DNA of 24,151 nt, from NCBI GenBank assembly GCA_031369365.1, contig JANMOP010000036.1, positions 1 to 24,151 of the forward strand. Reading direction: 5' to 3'. The notes beneath the pieces were generated by a model that searched no databases, had not been told where the DNA came from, and saw nothing but the letters and a program-made list of their open reading frames with translations. Both the position numbers and the translations under genes were made by a program. Every line of letters begins with the position of its first letter. Position 1 is the first letter of the stretch. Below are positions 8,749 through 15,744 of this stretch, piece after piece. Source of the stretch: Methylotenera_A sp031369365 (GTDB lineage Bacteria > Pseudomonadota > Gammaproteobacteria > Burkholderiales > Methylophilaceae).

Positions 8749-8806
8749 TTAGTGTTTAATTTTATGAAGTATATTAAACTAAAAAATTAAACCAAACTGC
8801 TGAAAC

Positions 8807-8838
8807 TAAAACGGCGAAAGCATGATTGCATTCGCCGT
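8807..8838 (-). terminator. Probable intrinsic terminator after tRNA-Gly
   Basis: Perfect 8-bp arms (8811-8818 and 8831-8838, core CGGCGAA/TTCGCCG) enclose a 12-nt loop. On the minus strand they are followed by TTTT. The hairpin sits between tRNA-Gly and tRNA-Cys, so it may end the pgsA-glycine tRNA transcript or act as a processing barrier. The U-run is short. Confidence 0.6.
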
Positions 8839-8876
8839 TTGTGTACTTTAACAAGAAAAAGTTAAAGTAATAATAA

Positions 8877-8952
<76 letters not shown>

Positions 8953-9031
8953 GTTGAGAAGCGAGCATTTTAGCGAATTTTGCGCTGGTGTCAAGGCTAA
9001 AATTGCACGCAAACAGCTTATTTACACTTAT

Positions 9032-9628
9032 TTATTTGCCTTTTATTTGTGGCCAGGCCAGCTTTACATAATAAGCCATTGATAGCAATGTTAAAAATGC
9101 GGCAATTACAATTAACACTTGCCCAGCAATTTGAGGTTTAAATATGCCCAGAGCGCCTAAATTAATATTATCCCAATACAATAAAAACGAAATCGCCACC
9201 ATTTGCACAGCAGTTTTAACTTTACCAATCATCGCCACGCCCACGCTACTGCTCTGCCCTTCGCCCGCCATCCATTCGCGTAGCGCACTTACGGCTATTT
9301 CACGACCAATAATAATCAACGAAACAATCGCGCCCACACGCCCAAATTCCACCAGCACAATCAGCGCTGCTGCCACCATAAGTTTATCGGCCACTGGGTC
9401 TAAAAACGCGCCAAATGCCGAGGTTTGATTCCAACGCCGCGCCAAGTAGCCATCTAGCCAATCAGTAAATCCTGCAATCACAAATATGATAGTAGTAAAC
9501 ACATTGACCGAATGCGAGGGCATAGCGCCTAATGTGCGTAGATTTTCTGGCCAATAAAACGCACCCACAAATATGGGGATTAGCAAAATTCGCAGCCAGG
9601 TTAGCATGGTGGGAATATTCAACTTCAT
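9032..9628 (-). CDS. pgsA: CDP-diacylglycerol-glycerol-3-phosphate 3-phosphatidyltransferase
   Basis: The 198-residue inner-membrane enzyme makes phosphatidylglycerol phosphate, the committed step to phosphatidylglycerol and cardiolipin. The CDP-alcohol phosphatidyltransferase signature is intact: D59-G60-x2-A63-R64-x8-G73-x3-D77-x3-D81, within DWLDGYLARRWNQTS and GAFLDPVADK. About five or six hydrophobic helices are visible, starting NIPTMLTWLRILLIPIF as in other PgsA proteins. Length is typical. The uvrC-pgsA-tRNA-Gly-tRNA-Cys order is conserved in many proteobacteria and supports the assignment over other family members such as PssA. Between uvrC and pgsA lies a 192-nt gap with an inverted repeat, so coexpression is not certain. 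Confidence 0.95.
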   Translation of the reverse strand: MKLNIPTMLTWLRILLIPIFVGAFYWPENLRTLGAMPSHSVNVFTTIIFVIAGFTDWLDGYLARRWNQTSAFGAFLDPVADKLMVAAALIVLVEFGRVGAIVSLIIIGREIAVSALREWMAGEGQSSSVGVAMIGKVKTAVQMVAISFLLYWDNINLGALGIFKPQIAGQVLIVIAAFLTLLSMAYYVKLAWPQIKGK

Positions 9629-9727
9629 AAGGAATATACAATCTCAATTAATAGTTAATATGGTCTTTTAATGCATATCTTTTAACAAAAAGTCTAACTC
9701 AAAATTCTGCTTAAAGTCCTTTTTTTT

Positions 9728-9812
9728 GAGGGGGAAGGCTAGGATGGGGGTGCAGCACCAGCTTAAAGACTCTTTCACCCCCACCCTAGCCCTCCCCTCA
9801 AGGCGGGAGGGA
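9728..9812. repeat. GC-rich imperfect inverted repeat between uvrC and pgsA
   Basis: The left arm (9728-9752, starting GAGGGGGAAGGCTAGGATGG) is nearly the reverse complement of the right arm (9776-9799, CACCCCCACCCTAGCCCTCC), with a 23-nt loop. A further GGCGGGAGGG follows. The right arm belongs to the same CCCTCTCCCC-type family as the repeats near 12415, 12724 and 23718. The T-run lies on the wrong side to make this a simple terminator for the minus-strand genes. Confidence 0.75.
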
Positions 9813-9820
9813 ATCACAAT

Positions 9821-11620
9821 CTAATGAAACTCTGCGTAAATTTTTTCAGCTAAACTTTTGCTAATGCCTTCCACTTGGGCGATTTCGTCCATACTAGCAT
9901 TTTTTACGCCATCTAATCCACCAAAGCGTGTTAGCAGCGCTTTGCGGCGTTTTGCGCCAATGCCGTCTATATCTTCTAAACTTGAATGCATTCGCGCTTT
10001 GGCACGCTTGGCGCGATGCCCTGTAATGGCGAATCGATGCGCTTCATCGCGAATTTGTTGTAGCAAATGCAAGCCCCTATTGTCACTTGGCAAATTCAGC
10101 ATTTCGCCCGTGTCGCCAAAAATCATGGTTTCCAAGCCAGGTTTGCGGTCTTCGCCTTTGGCAATGCCGATGAGCAAAATGTCTTCCAGCCCAACTTCCT
10201 GCATCACCTCAATCGCCACGCCCAATTGGCCTTTGCCGCCATCAATAAACACTAAATCTGGCCGAACACCTTCACCCGCCGCCACTTTTTTATAGCGCCT
10301 TGTCAGCACATCGCGCATTGCCGCATAATCGTCGCCAGGCGTAATGCCCGTGATGTTATAGCGCCTGTATTCGCTATTTTGCAAATTGCCTTTGTCAAAC
10401 ACCACACAACTACCCACCGTAGCCTCGCCCATGGTATGGCTAATATCAAAGCATTCAATACGCTCGGTGGTTTCAGGCAAGCCCAGCGCCTCGCGCAACG
10501 CAACTAGCCGCGTCTCTTGGTTGCTGGCTTCAGTTTGTTTTTGCGCGAGCGCCAGCTGGGCGTTGGTCAGCGCCATTTTCAGCCACACTTTTTTATCACC
10601 AATGGTATTGGTTTGAATTTTAACTTTACGCCCCGCTTGCTCGCTTAAAGCTTGCTCAAAATCTTTAACTTCAAATTGCACCCCGCACACAATTAAGGGC
10701 GGCGTATTTTGCGCCGTGTAATGCTGAGTGAGAAAAGCTTCAATGGTTTCGGCCAATTCTGCATCTTGACTATTTTTTGGAAAGTAGCTTTTATCACCCA
10801 AATGCCGCCCACCGCGAATCATCACTAAGTTAATACAATGCCCGCCGTTATTGCTTGCTAAGGCAATCACATCGGCATCGTTCACACTAAAATCACTTAC
10901 AAATTGCCTGGCTTGCACTTGGCGCAGCGCCTGCATACGATCGCGAAACACCACCGCCATTTCGTACTCTTGATTGGCCGCCGCCGTATTCATTTTGTCG
11001 CCCAGCGCGTTCATCACCTCGTTGGTTTTTCCCTGCAAAAATAATGCGGCGTGGTTCACGTCATGCGCGTAATTTTCAACAGAAATATAGCCTACACAAG
11101 GTGCAGTGCAGCGCGCAATTTGGTACTGCAAACATGGCCGTGAGCGGTTGGCAAACACGGTGTTTTCGCAAGTACGCAACTTAAACACTTTTTGCAATAG
11201 CTGAATACTCTCGCGCACCGCCACACTATTGGGGAAAGGGCCGAAATACTGGCTACCTTTACGCTGCGCGCCGCGATGGAACGCCAAACGCGAAAATTTA
11301 TCGCCTGTTATTGTAATGTAAGGATACGATTTGTCATCGCGAAACAACACGTTATAGCGCGGCATTAAGCTTTTGATGAGGTTATTTTCCAGCAACAAAG
11401 CTTCGGCCTCGTTGTGGGTCACCGTGGTTTCTATATTGGCAATTTGCGACACCATCATGCGCGTGCGCGGGTAAACTAAGTTTTTGTTGAAATAGCTAGA
11501 AACGCGCTTTTTTAAATCTTTGGCTTTACCCACATAAATCACCTCATCCAAGGCGTTTATCATGCGATACACGCCTGGCAGGTTGGGTAGGTTTTTTAAG
11601 ATGGGTTTAGGATCGAACAT
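9821..11620 (-). CDS. uvrC: Excinuclease ABC subunit C
   Basis: The 599-residue protein makes the dual incisions of nucleotide excision repair after UvrA and UvrB locate damage. Domains in order are: the N-terminal GIY-YIG nuclease (about 14-95, GVYRMINALDEVIYVGKAKD), a cysteine-containing middle region with CLQYQIARCTAPCVG, the UVR helical motif that contacts UvrB (about 203-238), the RNase H-like nuclease (about 380-540, with FDISHTMGE), and a double helix-hairpin-helix at the C-terminus (about 552-595, IDGIGAKRRKALL and VEGISKSLAEKI). Length is standard. It starts 27 nt after the upstream small membrane protein gene and is followed by pgsA. Confidence 0.97.
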   Translation of the reverse strand: MFDPKPILKNLPNLPGVYRMINALDEVIYVGKAKDLKKRVSSYFNKNLVYPRTRMMVSQIANIETTVTHNEAEALLLENNLIKSLMPRYNVLFRDDKSYPYITITGDKFSRLAFHRGAQRKGSQYFGPFPNSVAVRESIQLLQKVFKLRTCENTVFANRSRPCLQYQIARCTAPCVGYISVENYAHDVNHAALFLQGKTNEVMNALGDKMNTAAANQEYEMAVVFRDRMQALRQVQARQFVSDFSVNDADVIALASNNGGHCINLVMIRGGRHLGDKSYFPKNSQDAELAETIEAFLTQHYTAQNTPPLIVCGVQFEVKDFEQALSEQAGRKVKIQTNTIGDKKVWLKMALTNAQLALAQKQTEASNQETRLVALREALGLPETTERIECFDISHTMGEATVGSCVVFDKGNLQNSEYRRYNITGITPGDDYAAMRDVLTRRYKKVAAGEGVRPDLVFIDGGKGQLGVAIEVMQEVGLEDILLIGIAKGEDRKPGLETMIFGDTGEMLNLPSDNRGLHLLQQIRDEAHRFAITGHRAKRAKARMHSSLEDIDGIGAKRRKALLTRFGGLDGVKNASMDEIAQVEGISKSLAEKIYAEFH

Positions 11621-11647
11621 AACAACTTGGTCACTCTTTTGCGAACA

Positions 11648-12079
11648 TTACGCCAGCGGAACAGTAAGTGATTTTAAATAATTAAACCCAATGAGAGTAA
11701 GCCAACACATTGATAAAATAGATAAAACTACATATGTATAATATGTTACCGTTCGTAATAAAACACTTGTTTTGCGAAAATAGTTATTAACCAACTCTCC
11801 ACTCTCATCATGAACATTATTGAAGTATGTTTGGTTATAAAAAAACCTCCAAAGTAGTCCAAAAAAGGCAGCGAAGGCTAAGGCTAAGAACAAAAAATGC
11901 AGACTCTCGATTGCCACCAGCTTGTCTGCTGTTATCAAAATATAACCACAAGCTACTAACTCGGAGGAAATAACAAAATATGTTAGCTTCTGAATAACTT
12001 CAATCGAGTGACGTCTTGAGTCAAGCAACTCTTTCTCATGCAATAATTTAAATTCTTGAATAAACTCTTTATCATCCAT
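11648..12079 (-). CDS. Small membrane protein of unknown function
   Basis: I do not recognise this 143-residue protein. It has a charged N-terminus (1-28, DDKEFIQEFKLLHEKELLD) and three likely membrane spans: about 31-50, 58-80 and 112-135. Between the second and third lies a polar stretch with YFNNVHDESGELVNNYF. The ATG lies 3 nt after the stop of the ribbon-helix-helix gene, so the two are almost certainly cotranscribed and perhaps coupled. uvrC begins 27 nt downstream. A membrane toxin or effector controlled by the partner is one possibility, but nothing in the sequence proves it. Confidence 0.75.
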   Translation of the reverse strand: MDDKEFIQEFKLLHEKELLDSRRHSIEVIQKLTYFVISSELVACGYILITADKLVAIESLHFLFLALAFAAFFGLLWRFFYNQTYFNNVHDESGELVNNYFRKTSVLLRTVTYYTYVVLSILSMCWLTLIGFNYLKSLTVPLA

Positions 12080-12082
12080 AGA

Positions 12083-12325
12083 TTACCCAATCTTATCTGT
12101 GTCCGCCTCAACTGCCACATTCGACACTGCATCTAAAAACACCTCAAAATCACCCCGTTTTGCTTTTGCGGATTCAGATTTTAAATAGTTTAGCGTGAGT
12201 ACACTGGTCATTTTTTCGGCCATTGCACTGGCAATAAACTGGTTTGCAGATACGCCCTCGCGCTCGGCCAAGGCTTTAAGATTTTGGTGTAATGATTCTG
12301 GTATGCGAATGGTTAAAGCACTCAT
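12083..12325 (-). CDS. Ribbon-helix-helix (CopG/HicB-antitoxin-like) DNA-binding protein
   Basis: The 80-residue protein begins SALTIRIPESLHQNLKALAE and continues EGVSANQFIASAMAEKM, the usual beta strand plus two helices of Arc/CopG-type repressors, as in antitoxins annotated HicB-family. I chose ATG at 12325 because AAGGAG sits just ahead of it. The longer open frame to 12394 would add residues made from a palindromic repeat and is unlikely. The C-terminal half (LNYLKSESAKAKRGDFEVFL) could be a partner-binding tail. The next gene, 3 nt downstream, is a small membrane protein rather than a typical PIN or RelE toxin. Confidence 0.82.
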   Translation of the reverse strand: MSALTIRIPESLHQNLKALAEREGVSANQFIASAMAEKMTSVLTLNYLKSESAKAKRGDFEVFLDAVSNVAVEADTDKIG

Positions 12326-12389
12326 GGTTTGCTCCTTAATAACTTTAAAAAATCGGCGGGCGTAATGGCAACATTTTAACACCACTGTA

Positions 12390-12456
12390 GTCATTCTGGC
12401 GCAGGCAAGAATGACACCCTCTCCCCAACCCCTCTCCCATCAAGGGCGAGGGCTAA
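12390..12456. repeat. Intergenic palindrome followed by a CCCTCTCCCC-type repeat
   Basis: A short hairpin-forming palindrome (about 12390-12415, TCATTCTGGC with GCAAGAATGA) is joined to a GC-rich repeat (about 12415-12456, CCCTCTCCCCAACCCCTCTC then AAGGGCGAGGGCT). A very similar unit occurs at 12724-12768, and a broken one at 23717-23823. These look like dispersed intergenic repeats. Confidence 0.75.
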
Positions 12457-12482
12457 CGCATATAGCTGGTTTTGACTTTCAT

Positions 12483-12710
12483 CCCCTGCTGACGCGCCTG
12501 TGATGATTTAAAAAGTTGGGGGATTTTAGCGAGGACTGTCTGAGCTCCGCGATAGCTTACGGTTTTTGTAAGCTGTTAGGGCGAGTTCCGCAGCGCCCAA
12601 CTTTTTGAAGCAGCGCAGGAAACAAGCGGCAGGGGGTGTCTTTTTGTTTGGATACTTTATTTTGGACAAGCAAAATAAAGTATCTCGCCTATCGGCGAAA
12701 AAGAATGGTT
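12483..12710. other. Multi-hairpin intergenic element, no gene
   Basis: This fills most of the 12326-12781 gene-free interval. An 11-bp perfect stem (AAAAAGTTGGG at 12510-12520 with 12596-12606) closes a 75-nt interior containing the hairpin GCTTAC-ggttttt-GTAAGC (12555-12573). Then comes a perfect 13-bp stem with an 8-nt loop (GATACTTTATTTT at 12651-12663, 12672-12684) and a TCGCC/GGCGA hairpin (12685-12698). The short reading frame across the second stem (FLFGYFILDKQNKVSRLS) recalls spurious ORFs seen in many proteobacteria, so I treat this as a dispersed structured repeat of unknown role. Confidence 0.6.
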
Positions 12711-12723
12711 AAAATTTCACTAT

Positions 12724-12768
12724 TGCCCCTCTCCCCAACCCCTCTCCCGCCTACGGGCGAAGGGCTAA
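12724..12768. repeat. CCCTCTCCCC-type intergenic repeat
   Basis: CCCCTCTCCCCAACCCCTCT is followed by CCCGCCTACGGGCGAAGGGCT, forming a small CCCG/CGGG hairpin. It is nearly the same unit as at 12415-12456. The interrupted copy at the right end of the window matches it on both sides of the interruption. Confidence 0.8.
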
Positions 12769-12781
12769 AATTGTAGCCCAC

Positions 12782-12961
12782 TCACCCCAACAAACTCCCG
12801 CCTATCGCCCAATCTTCCATTTTCACTTCTTCAAATACAATGTAGGTATAGCTGGGTGGTTTGTGGGCGTGCTTTTGCAAGGTTTCGGTAATTTCTTTGG
12901 CGATTTCTTTTTTCTGTTCTTTGCTGATGTTACCAGCGAGTTTTACATTAACGAATGGCAT
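12782..12961 (-). CDS. 4-oxalocrotonate tautomerase-family protein
   Basis: A 59-residue gene reads MPFVNVKLAGNISKEQ through to SYTYIVFEEVKMEDWAIGG. An AGGAG ribosome site precedes the ATG at 12961. The proline directly after Met is the general base of the tautomerase superfamily, and the short beta-alpha-beta pattern with a conserved YIVFEEV strand fits small hexameric 4-OT members. I see no Arg at the residue 11 position used by classical 4-oxalocrotonate tautomerase, so the substrate is unknown. The neighbours (repeats, then a metal transporter) give no pathway clue. Confidence 0.85.
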   Translation of the reverse strand: MPFVNVKLAGNISKEQKKEIAKEITETLQKHAHKPPSYTYIVFEEVKMEDWAIGGSLLG

Positions 12962-12991
12962 TTTAATCTCCTTTTAAAAATTAAAAAATAA

Positions 12992-13072
12992 CGTCATTGC
13001 GAGGAATGAAATGACGAAGCAATCCAATACAAATCAAACTGGATCGCCACGCTCACGCTCGCGACGACAGCC
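12992..13072. repeat. Degenerate ATTGCGAGG-type inverted repeat
   Basis: The left part (GTCATTGCGAGGAATGAAAT then GACGAAGCAATCCA) and right part (TGGATCGCCACGCTCACGCT then CGCGACGAC) form an imperfect inverted repeat. This resembles a dispersed repeat common in bacterial genomes that usually reads ATTGCGAGG...GCAATCCA. It lies directly downstream of the shortened cation transporter gene. Confidence 0.65.
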
Positions 13073-13096
13073 CTTGCGGTTGCAGCCATGCTTATC

Positions 13097-13807
13097 TTAA
13101 CCATAGCGATAAGCCTGCCAAACCTCTTTGATAAGATTTAAAGTAACTACTAGTATTAACAACGATATAAAAATGGACAGCAGAGGATCGATTTGTAGCC
13201 AACCCGTAAAGTAAATGACGATACCCGCTGCCAAGGCCGCCACCGAGCCTAATAAATCACCCAGCACATGCAAATAAGCGGCGCGTTTATTGTGGTCATG
13301 TGCGTGGTCGCTGTGCAGCATTTTTGCCACAATAATATTCACTACCAGCCCAGCAAAGGCAATCAACATCACATAGCCGCTGGTTACAGGGTGCGGATTA
13401 TCAAAGCGTTGCAAGGCCTGATAAACAATATAGGCCACCACAACTAACATCAATATGGCATTGACAGCAGCAGCCGCAATTTCAGCATGACTTTGGCCGT
13501 TGGCGTGTTTATGCGTGTCTGGTTTGGCAGATAAGTAGCTTGCTAACCATGCCAAGCCAAGTGCAAACACATCTGAAAACATGTGCCAAGCATCGCTTAA
13601 TAAAGCCAGTGAGTGTGTGAATATGCCACCAAAAAGCTCAATAATTGCAAATATTAAAATTAGAAAAAACGCGAACTTGTAATTGGTAGGATGTTTGGTA
13701 GGTTGGTTTTGTTGTGGCTGTTTTTTGCCCTGATTTTGCACAGCTTCTAGGGAGTGCGTGCTTTCATTTGCATGTTCACTAGCATGCTCGTGGGTGTTGT
13801 TTTTCAT
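13097..13807 (-). CDS. Cation diffusion facilitator (Zn-type), lacking the cytoplasmic C-terminal domain
   Basis: The 236-residue protein is a CDF-family divalent metal exporter of the inner membrane. A His-rich N-terminus (HEHASEHANESTHS) precedes six membrane spans from about residue 44 to 228. The transport site is visible as H75-x3-D79 in TM2 and H180-x3-D184 in TM5, the HD-HD pattern of zinc-type members. Another His cluster (HSDHAHDH, 165-172) lies in the TM4-TM5 loop. The protein stops about ten residues after TM6, so the usual 70-90 residue dimerising domain is absent. Naturally short CDFs exist, but a degenerate repeat starting about 25 nt past the stop suggests truncation. Substrate (Zn, perhaps Co or Cd) is inferred. 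Confidence 0.85.
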   Translation of the reverse strand: MKNNTHEHASEHANESTHSLEAVQNQGKKQPQQNQPTKHPTNYKFAFFLILIFAIIELFGGIFTHSLALLSDAWHMFSDVFALGLAWLASYLSAKPDTHKHANGQSHAEIAAAAVNAILMLVVVAYIVYQALQRFDNPHPVTSGYVMLIAFAGLVVNIIVAKMLHSDHAHDHNKRAAYLHVLGDLLGSVAALAAGIVIYFTGWLQIDPLLSIFISLLILVVTLNLIKEVWQAYRYG

Positions 13808-13844
13808 AACACTATGCTATCAAAATAAATAGCAAATAAATAGC

Positions 13845-13870
13845 AAAAAAGCACAGCCTAAACTGTGCTT
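13845..13870 (-). terminator. Intrinsic terminator downstream of EF-hand gene
   Basis: The perfect 8-bp stem AAGCACAG (13849-13856) with CTGTGCTT (13863-13870) and a 6-nt loop is followed on the minus strand by TTTTTT. It lies 18 nt past the stop of the EF-hand gene and separates it from the cation transporter. Confidence 0.88.
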
Positions 13871-13888
13871 AATCAATTCAACTGCTTT

Positions 13889-14212
13889 TTAGGTTTTATT
13901 AGCTGCAGGTTCTTTGTGCATATTGTGGTGGTCGCATTTTTTACCCATTTCATGCACTCCTTTTAGCTCAGCCTCATCCAAAGTGCCGTCTTTATTGGTA
14001 TCCATGCGGTCAAACTTTGTTTTGGCTTTGTTTTCGTTATGCAGTTTGTATTCTTCATAAGTCAACTTACCGTCTTTATTGGCGTCAGCAGAGCTTTTAT
14101 ATTGCTCATTTTTACCATCAGCCTCTCCAGCCTCGTGGTGATTAGCTAACGCGCTGCCAGTGCTAAAAATAGCAGCAGATAACAACAGTGCAGACATTAA
14201 ATTCAATTTCAT
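13889..14212 (-). CDS. Secreted EF-hand calcium-binding protein
   Basis: The 107-residue protein has a classical signal peptide (1-23, ending GSALA) and two EF-hand loops, DANKDGKLTYEEY (about 43-55) and DTNKDGTLDEAEL (about 71-83), in mature periplasmic or extracellular form. A His-rich tail (KKCDHHNMHKE) with one cysteine could bind another metal. It is a single-gene unit: a strong intrinsic terminator follows and the divergent rlmJ starts 115 nt away. Function beyond calcium binding is unknown. Confidence 0.85.
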   Translation of the reverse strand: MKLNLMSALLLSAAIFSTGSALANHHEAGEADGKNEQYKSSADANKDGKLTYEEYKLHNENKAKTKFDRMDTNKDGTLDEAELKGVHEMGKKCDHHNMHKEPAANKT

Positions 14213-14327
14213 TTAAAACTCCTATTCTTTCAACAAAATAAAATAATCTTACTATTACGCTTAACTAGACATTACCATGCAGTAAAATGTTCACATGAAA
14301 AAATGGATTATATGTTGAGTTTACTAT

Positions 14328-15170
14328 ATGTTAAGTTATAGGCACGCCTTTCACGCAGGCAATCACGCCGATGTGCTTAAACACTATGTGCTAAGCCTAG
14401 TGTTAGATTATTTTAACCAAAAACCTGCGCCTTATTGGGTGATTGACACGCACGCGGGCGCGGGTATGTACGCGCTAAAAAGTGAGTTTGCACAAAAAAA
14501 TGCAGAGTTTGAGAATGGCATAGCGCAGCTTGTTAACGCAAAAAATCTGCCAGAATCGCTGCAAAATTTTGTTGATTTAATTAACAGTTTCAGTCAAAAC
14601 AATCAGTTAAACTTTTATCCTGGATCGCCAAAAATCGCGCAAAGTTATCTGCGTAAAGACGATAAACTGCGCTTGTTTGAGCTACACCCCAGCGATTGCA
14701 AAATTTTATTAGAGAATTTTTCTGAGCGCAACCGTCAAACTAAAACTGAAATGCAAGATGGCTTTGCAGGCATCAAAGCCTGCTTGCCACCGCTCACTAA
14801 ACGCGCGGTGGTGCTAATTGACCCACCTTATGAGCTTAAAGACGATTATTTACGTGTGGTCAATTGCGTTAAAGAGTGCTTAAAGCGCTTTGCGACTGGC
14901 ACTTATTGTGTTTGGTACCCACTATTGCAACGGCCAGAACCTGCCATCATGGTAGAAAAACTAATGCCTTTATCTGCAAGCTGGTTGCAAGTAGAAATGA
15001 CCGTGCAAGCGCCTAGCGAAGATGGCTATGGCATGCACGGTAGCGGCATGTTTATAATCAACCCACCTTATATATTGCCGAAAATACTGGATGAAATTAT
15101 GCCATTGCTGACAAAGATTTTAGCTTTGGACGAAACCGCAGAATACCAGGTCACAAGTCAAATTAATTAG
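14328..15170 (+). CDS. rlmJ: 23S rRNA (adenine(2030)-N(6))-methyltransferase
   Basis: The 280-residue protein matches RlmJ (YhiR family), which methylates A2030 of 23S rRNA using S-adenosylmethionine. Recognition rests on the N-terminus LSYRHAFHAGNHADVLKH, the motif THAGAGMY (41-48), and the catalytic DPPY at 165-168 followed by ELKDDY. C-terminal GYGMHGSGMFIINPPY is also typical. The ATG at 14328 matches the family N-terminus; an earlier ATG at 14312 is out of frame and stops after nine codons. The gene is transcribed away from the EF-hand gene and is followed by the YqhA-like gene 37 nt downstream, perhaps on the same transcript. Confidence 0.95.
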   Translation: MLSYRHAFHAGNHADVLKHYVLSLVLDYFNQKPAPYWVIDTHAGAGMYALKSEFAQKNAEFENGIAQLVNAKNLPESLQNFVDLINSFSQNNQLNFYPGSPKIAQSYLRKDDKLRLFELHPSDCKILLENFSERNRQTKTEMQDGFAGIKACLPPLTKRAVVLIDPPYELKDDYLRVVNCVKECLKRFATGTYCVWYPLLQRPEPAIMVEKLMPLSASWLQVEMTVQAPSEDGYGMHGSGMFIINPPYILPKILDEIMPLLTKILALDETAEYQVTSQIN

Positions 15171-15207
15171 GTTAAAATACGCAGCGTTATAAATTTTAGG
15201 CTTAAAC

Positions 15208-15744
15208 ATGCAAACAAAAATATCCCCCACCCCATACAAACAAACCAACATTATGAGCAACGTGCTGTTTGGCAGCCGCTGGCTACAAGTGCCACTTTAC
15301 TTGGGCTTAATCGTCGCGCAGGCCGTTTATGTGTATTTTTTTGGGGTAGAGCTTTATCACCTTGTGCACAAAATCCCTAACTTGGTCGAATCTGAAATCA
15401 TGTTGATTGTGCTAGGTTTAATCGATGTGGTGATGATTTCTAACTTATTGATTATGGTGATTGTGGGCGGTTATGAGACCTTTGTTTCGCGCCTGAATCT
15501 AACTGGCCACCCAGACGAACCCGATTGGTTGTCGCACGTAAACGCCAACTTGTTAAAGGTAAAATTGGCCACAGCGATTATCGGCATTTCGTCAATTCAT
15601 CTACTTAAAACCTTTATTAACGCCGAAAATTTAACTGACAAAGTGCTGATGTGGCAAACTATTATTCACATGACGTTTGTGTTTTCTGCCATTGCGATTG
15701 CTTACATTGATAAGCTAATGACACATGCAGACGCTAAACATTAA
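15208..15744 (+). CDS. YqhA/UPF0114-family inner-membrane protein
   Basis: The 178-residue protein belongs to the UPF0114 (TIGR00645/YqhA) family. The near-invariant stretches SRWLQVPLYLGLIVAQAVYV, LGLIDVVMISNLLIMVIVGG and YETFVSRL are present, followed by DWLSHVNANLLKVKLA and SSIHLLKTFI. Four membrane spans are expected. Its molecular role is not established. The start at 15208 has an AGG eight bases upstream, and a downstream ATG (15253, MSNVLFG) is possible. It overlaps the end of the convergent DUF2914-like gene by 4 nt. Confidence 0.92.
   Translation: MQTKISPTPYKQTNIMSNVLFGSRWLQVPLYLGLIVAQAVYVYFFGVELYHLVHKIPNLVESEIMLIVLGLIDVVMISNLLIMVIVGGYETFVSRLNLTGHPDEPDWLSHVNANLLKVKLATAIIGISSIHLLKTFINAENLTDKVLMWQTIIHMTFVFSAIAIAYIDKLMTHADAKH

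Noticed and set aside
9720..9812. Rho-independent terminator for uvrC
   Set aside because: The inverted repeat is strong, but the T-run precedes it on the plus strand, the wrong side for minus-strand genes.
12326..12394. N-terminal extension of the ribbon-helix-helix gene
   Set aside because: A strong AAGGAG site marks the internal ATG at 12325; the extension translates a palindromic repeat and does not fit the family.
12621..12706. Possible small protein reading FLFGYFILDKQNKVSRLS
   Set aside because: It lies on a perfect 13-bp hairpin, has no start or ribosome site, and resembles recurrent spurious translations of a repeat.
12390..13090. CRISPR array or phage attachment region
   Set aside because: The repeats are of different kinds, not evenly spaced and without spacers, and no cas, integrase or phage gene is nearby.
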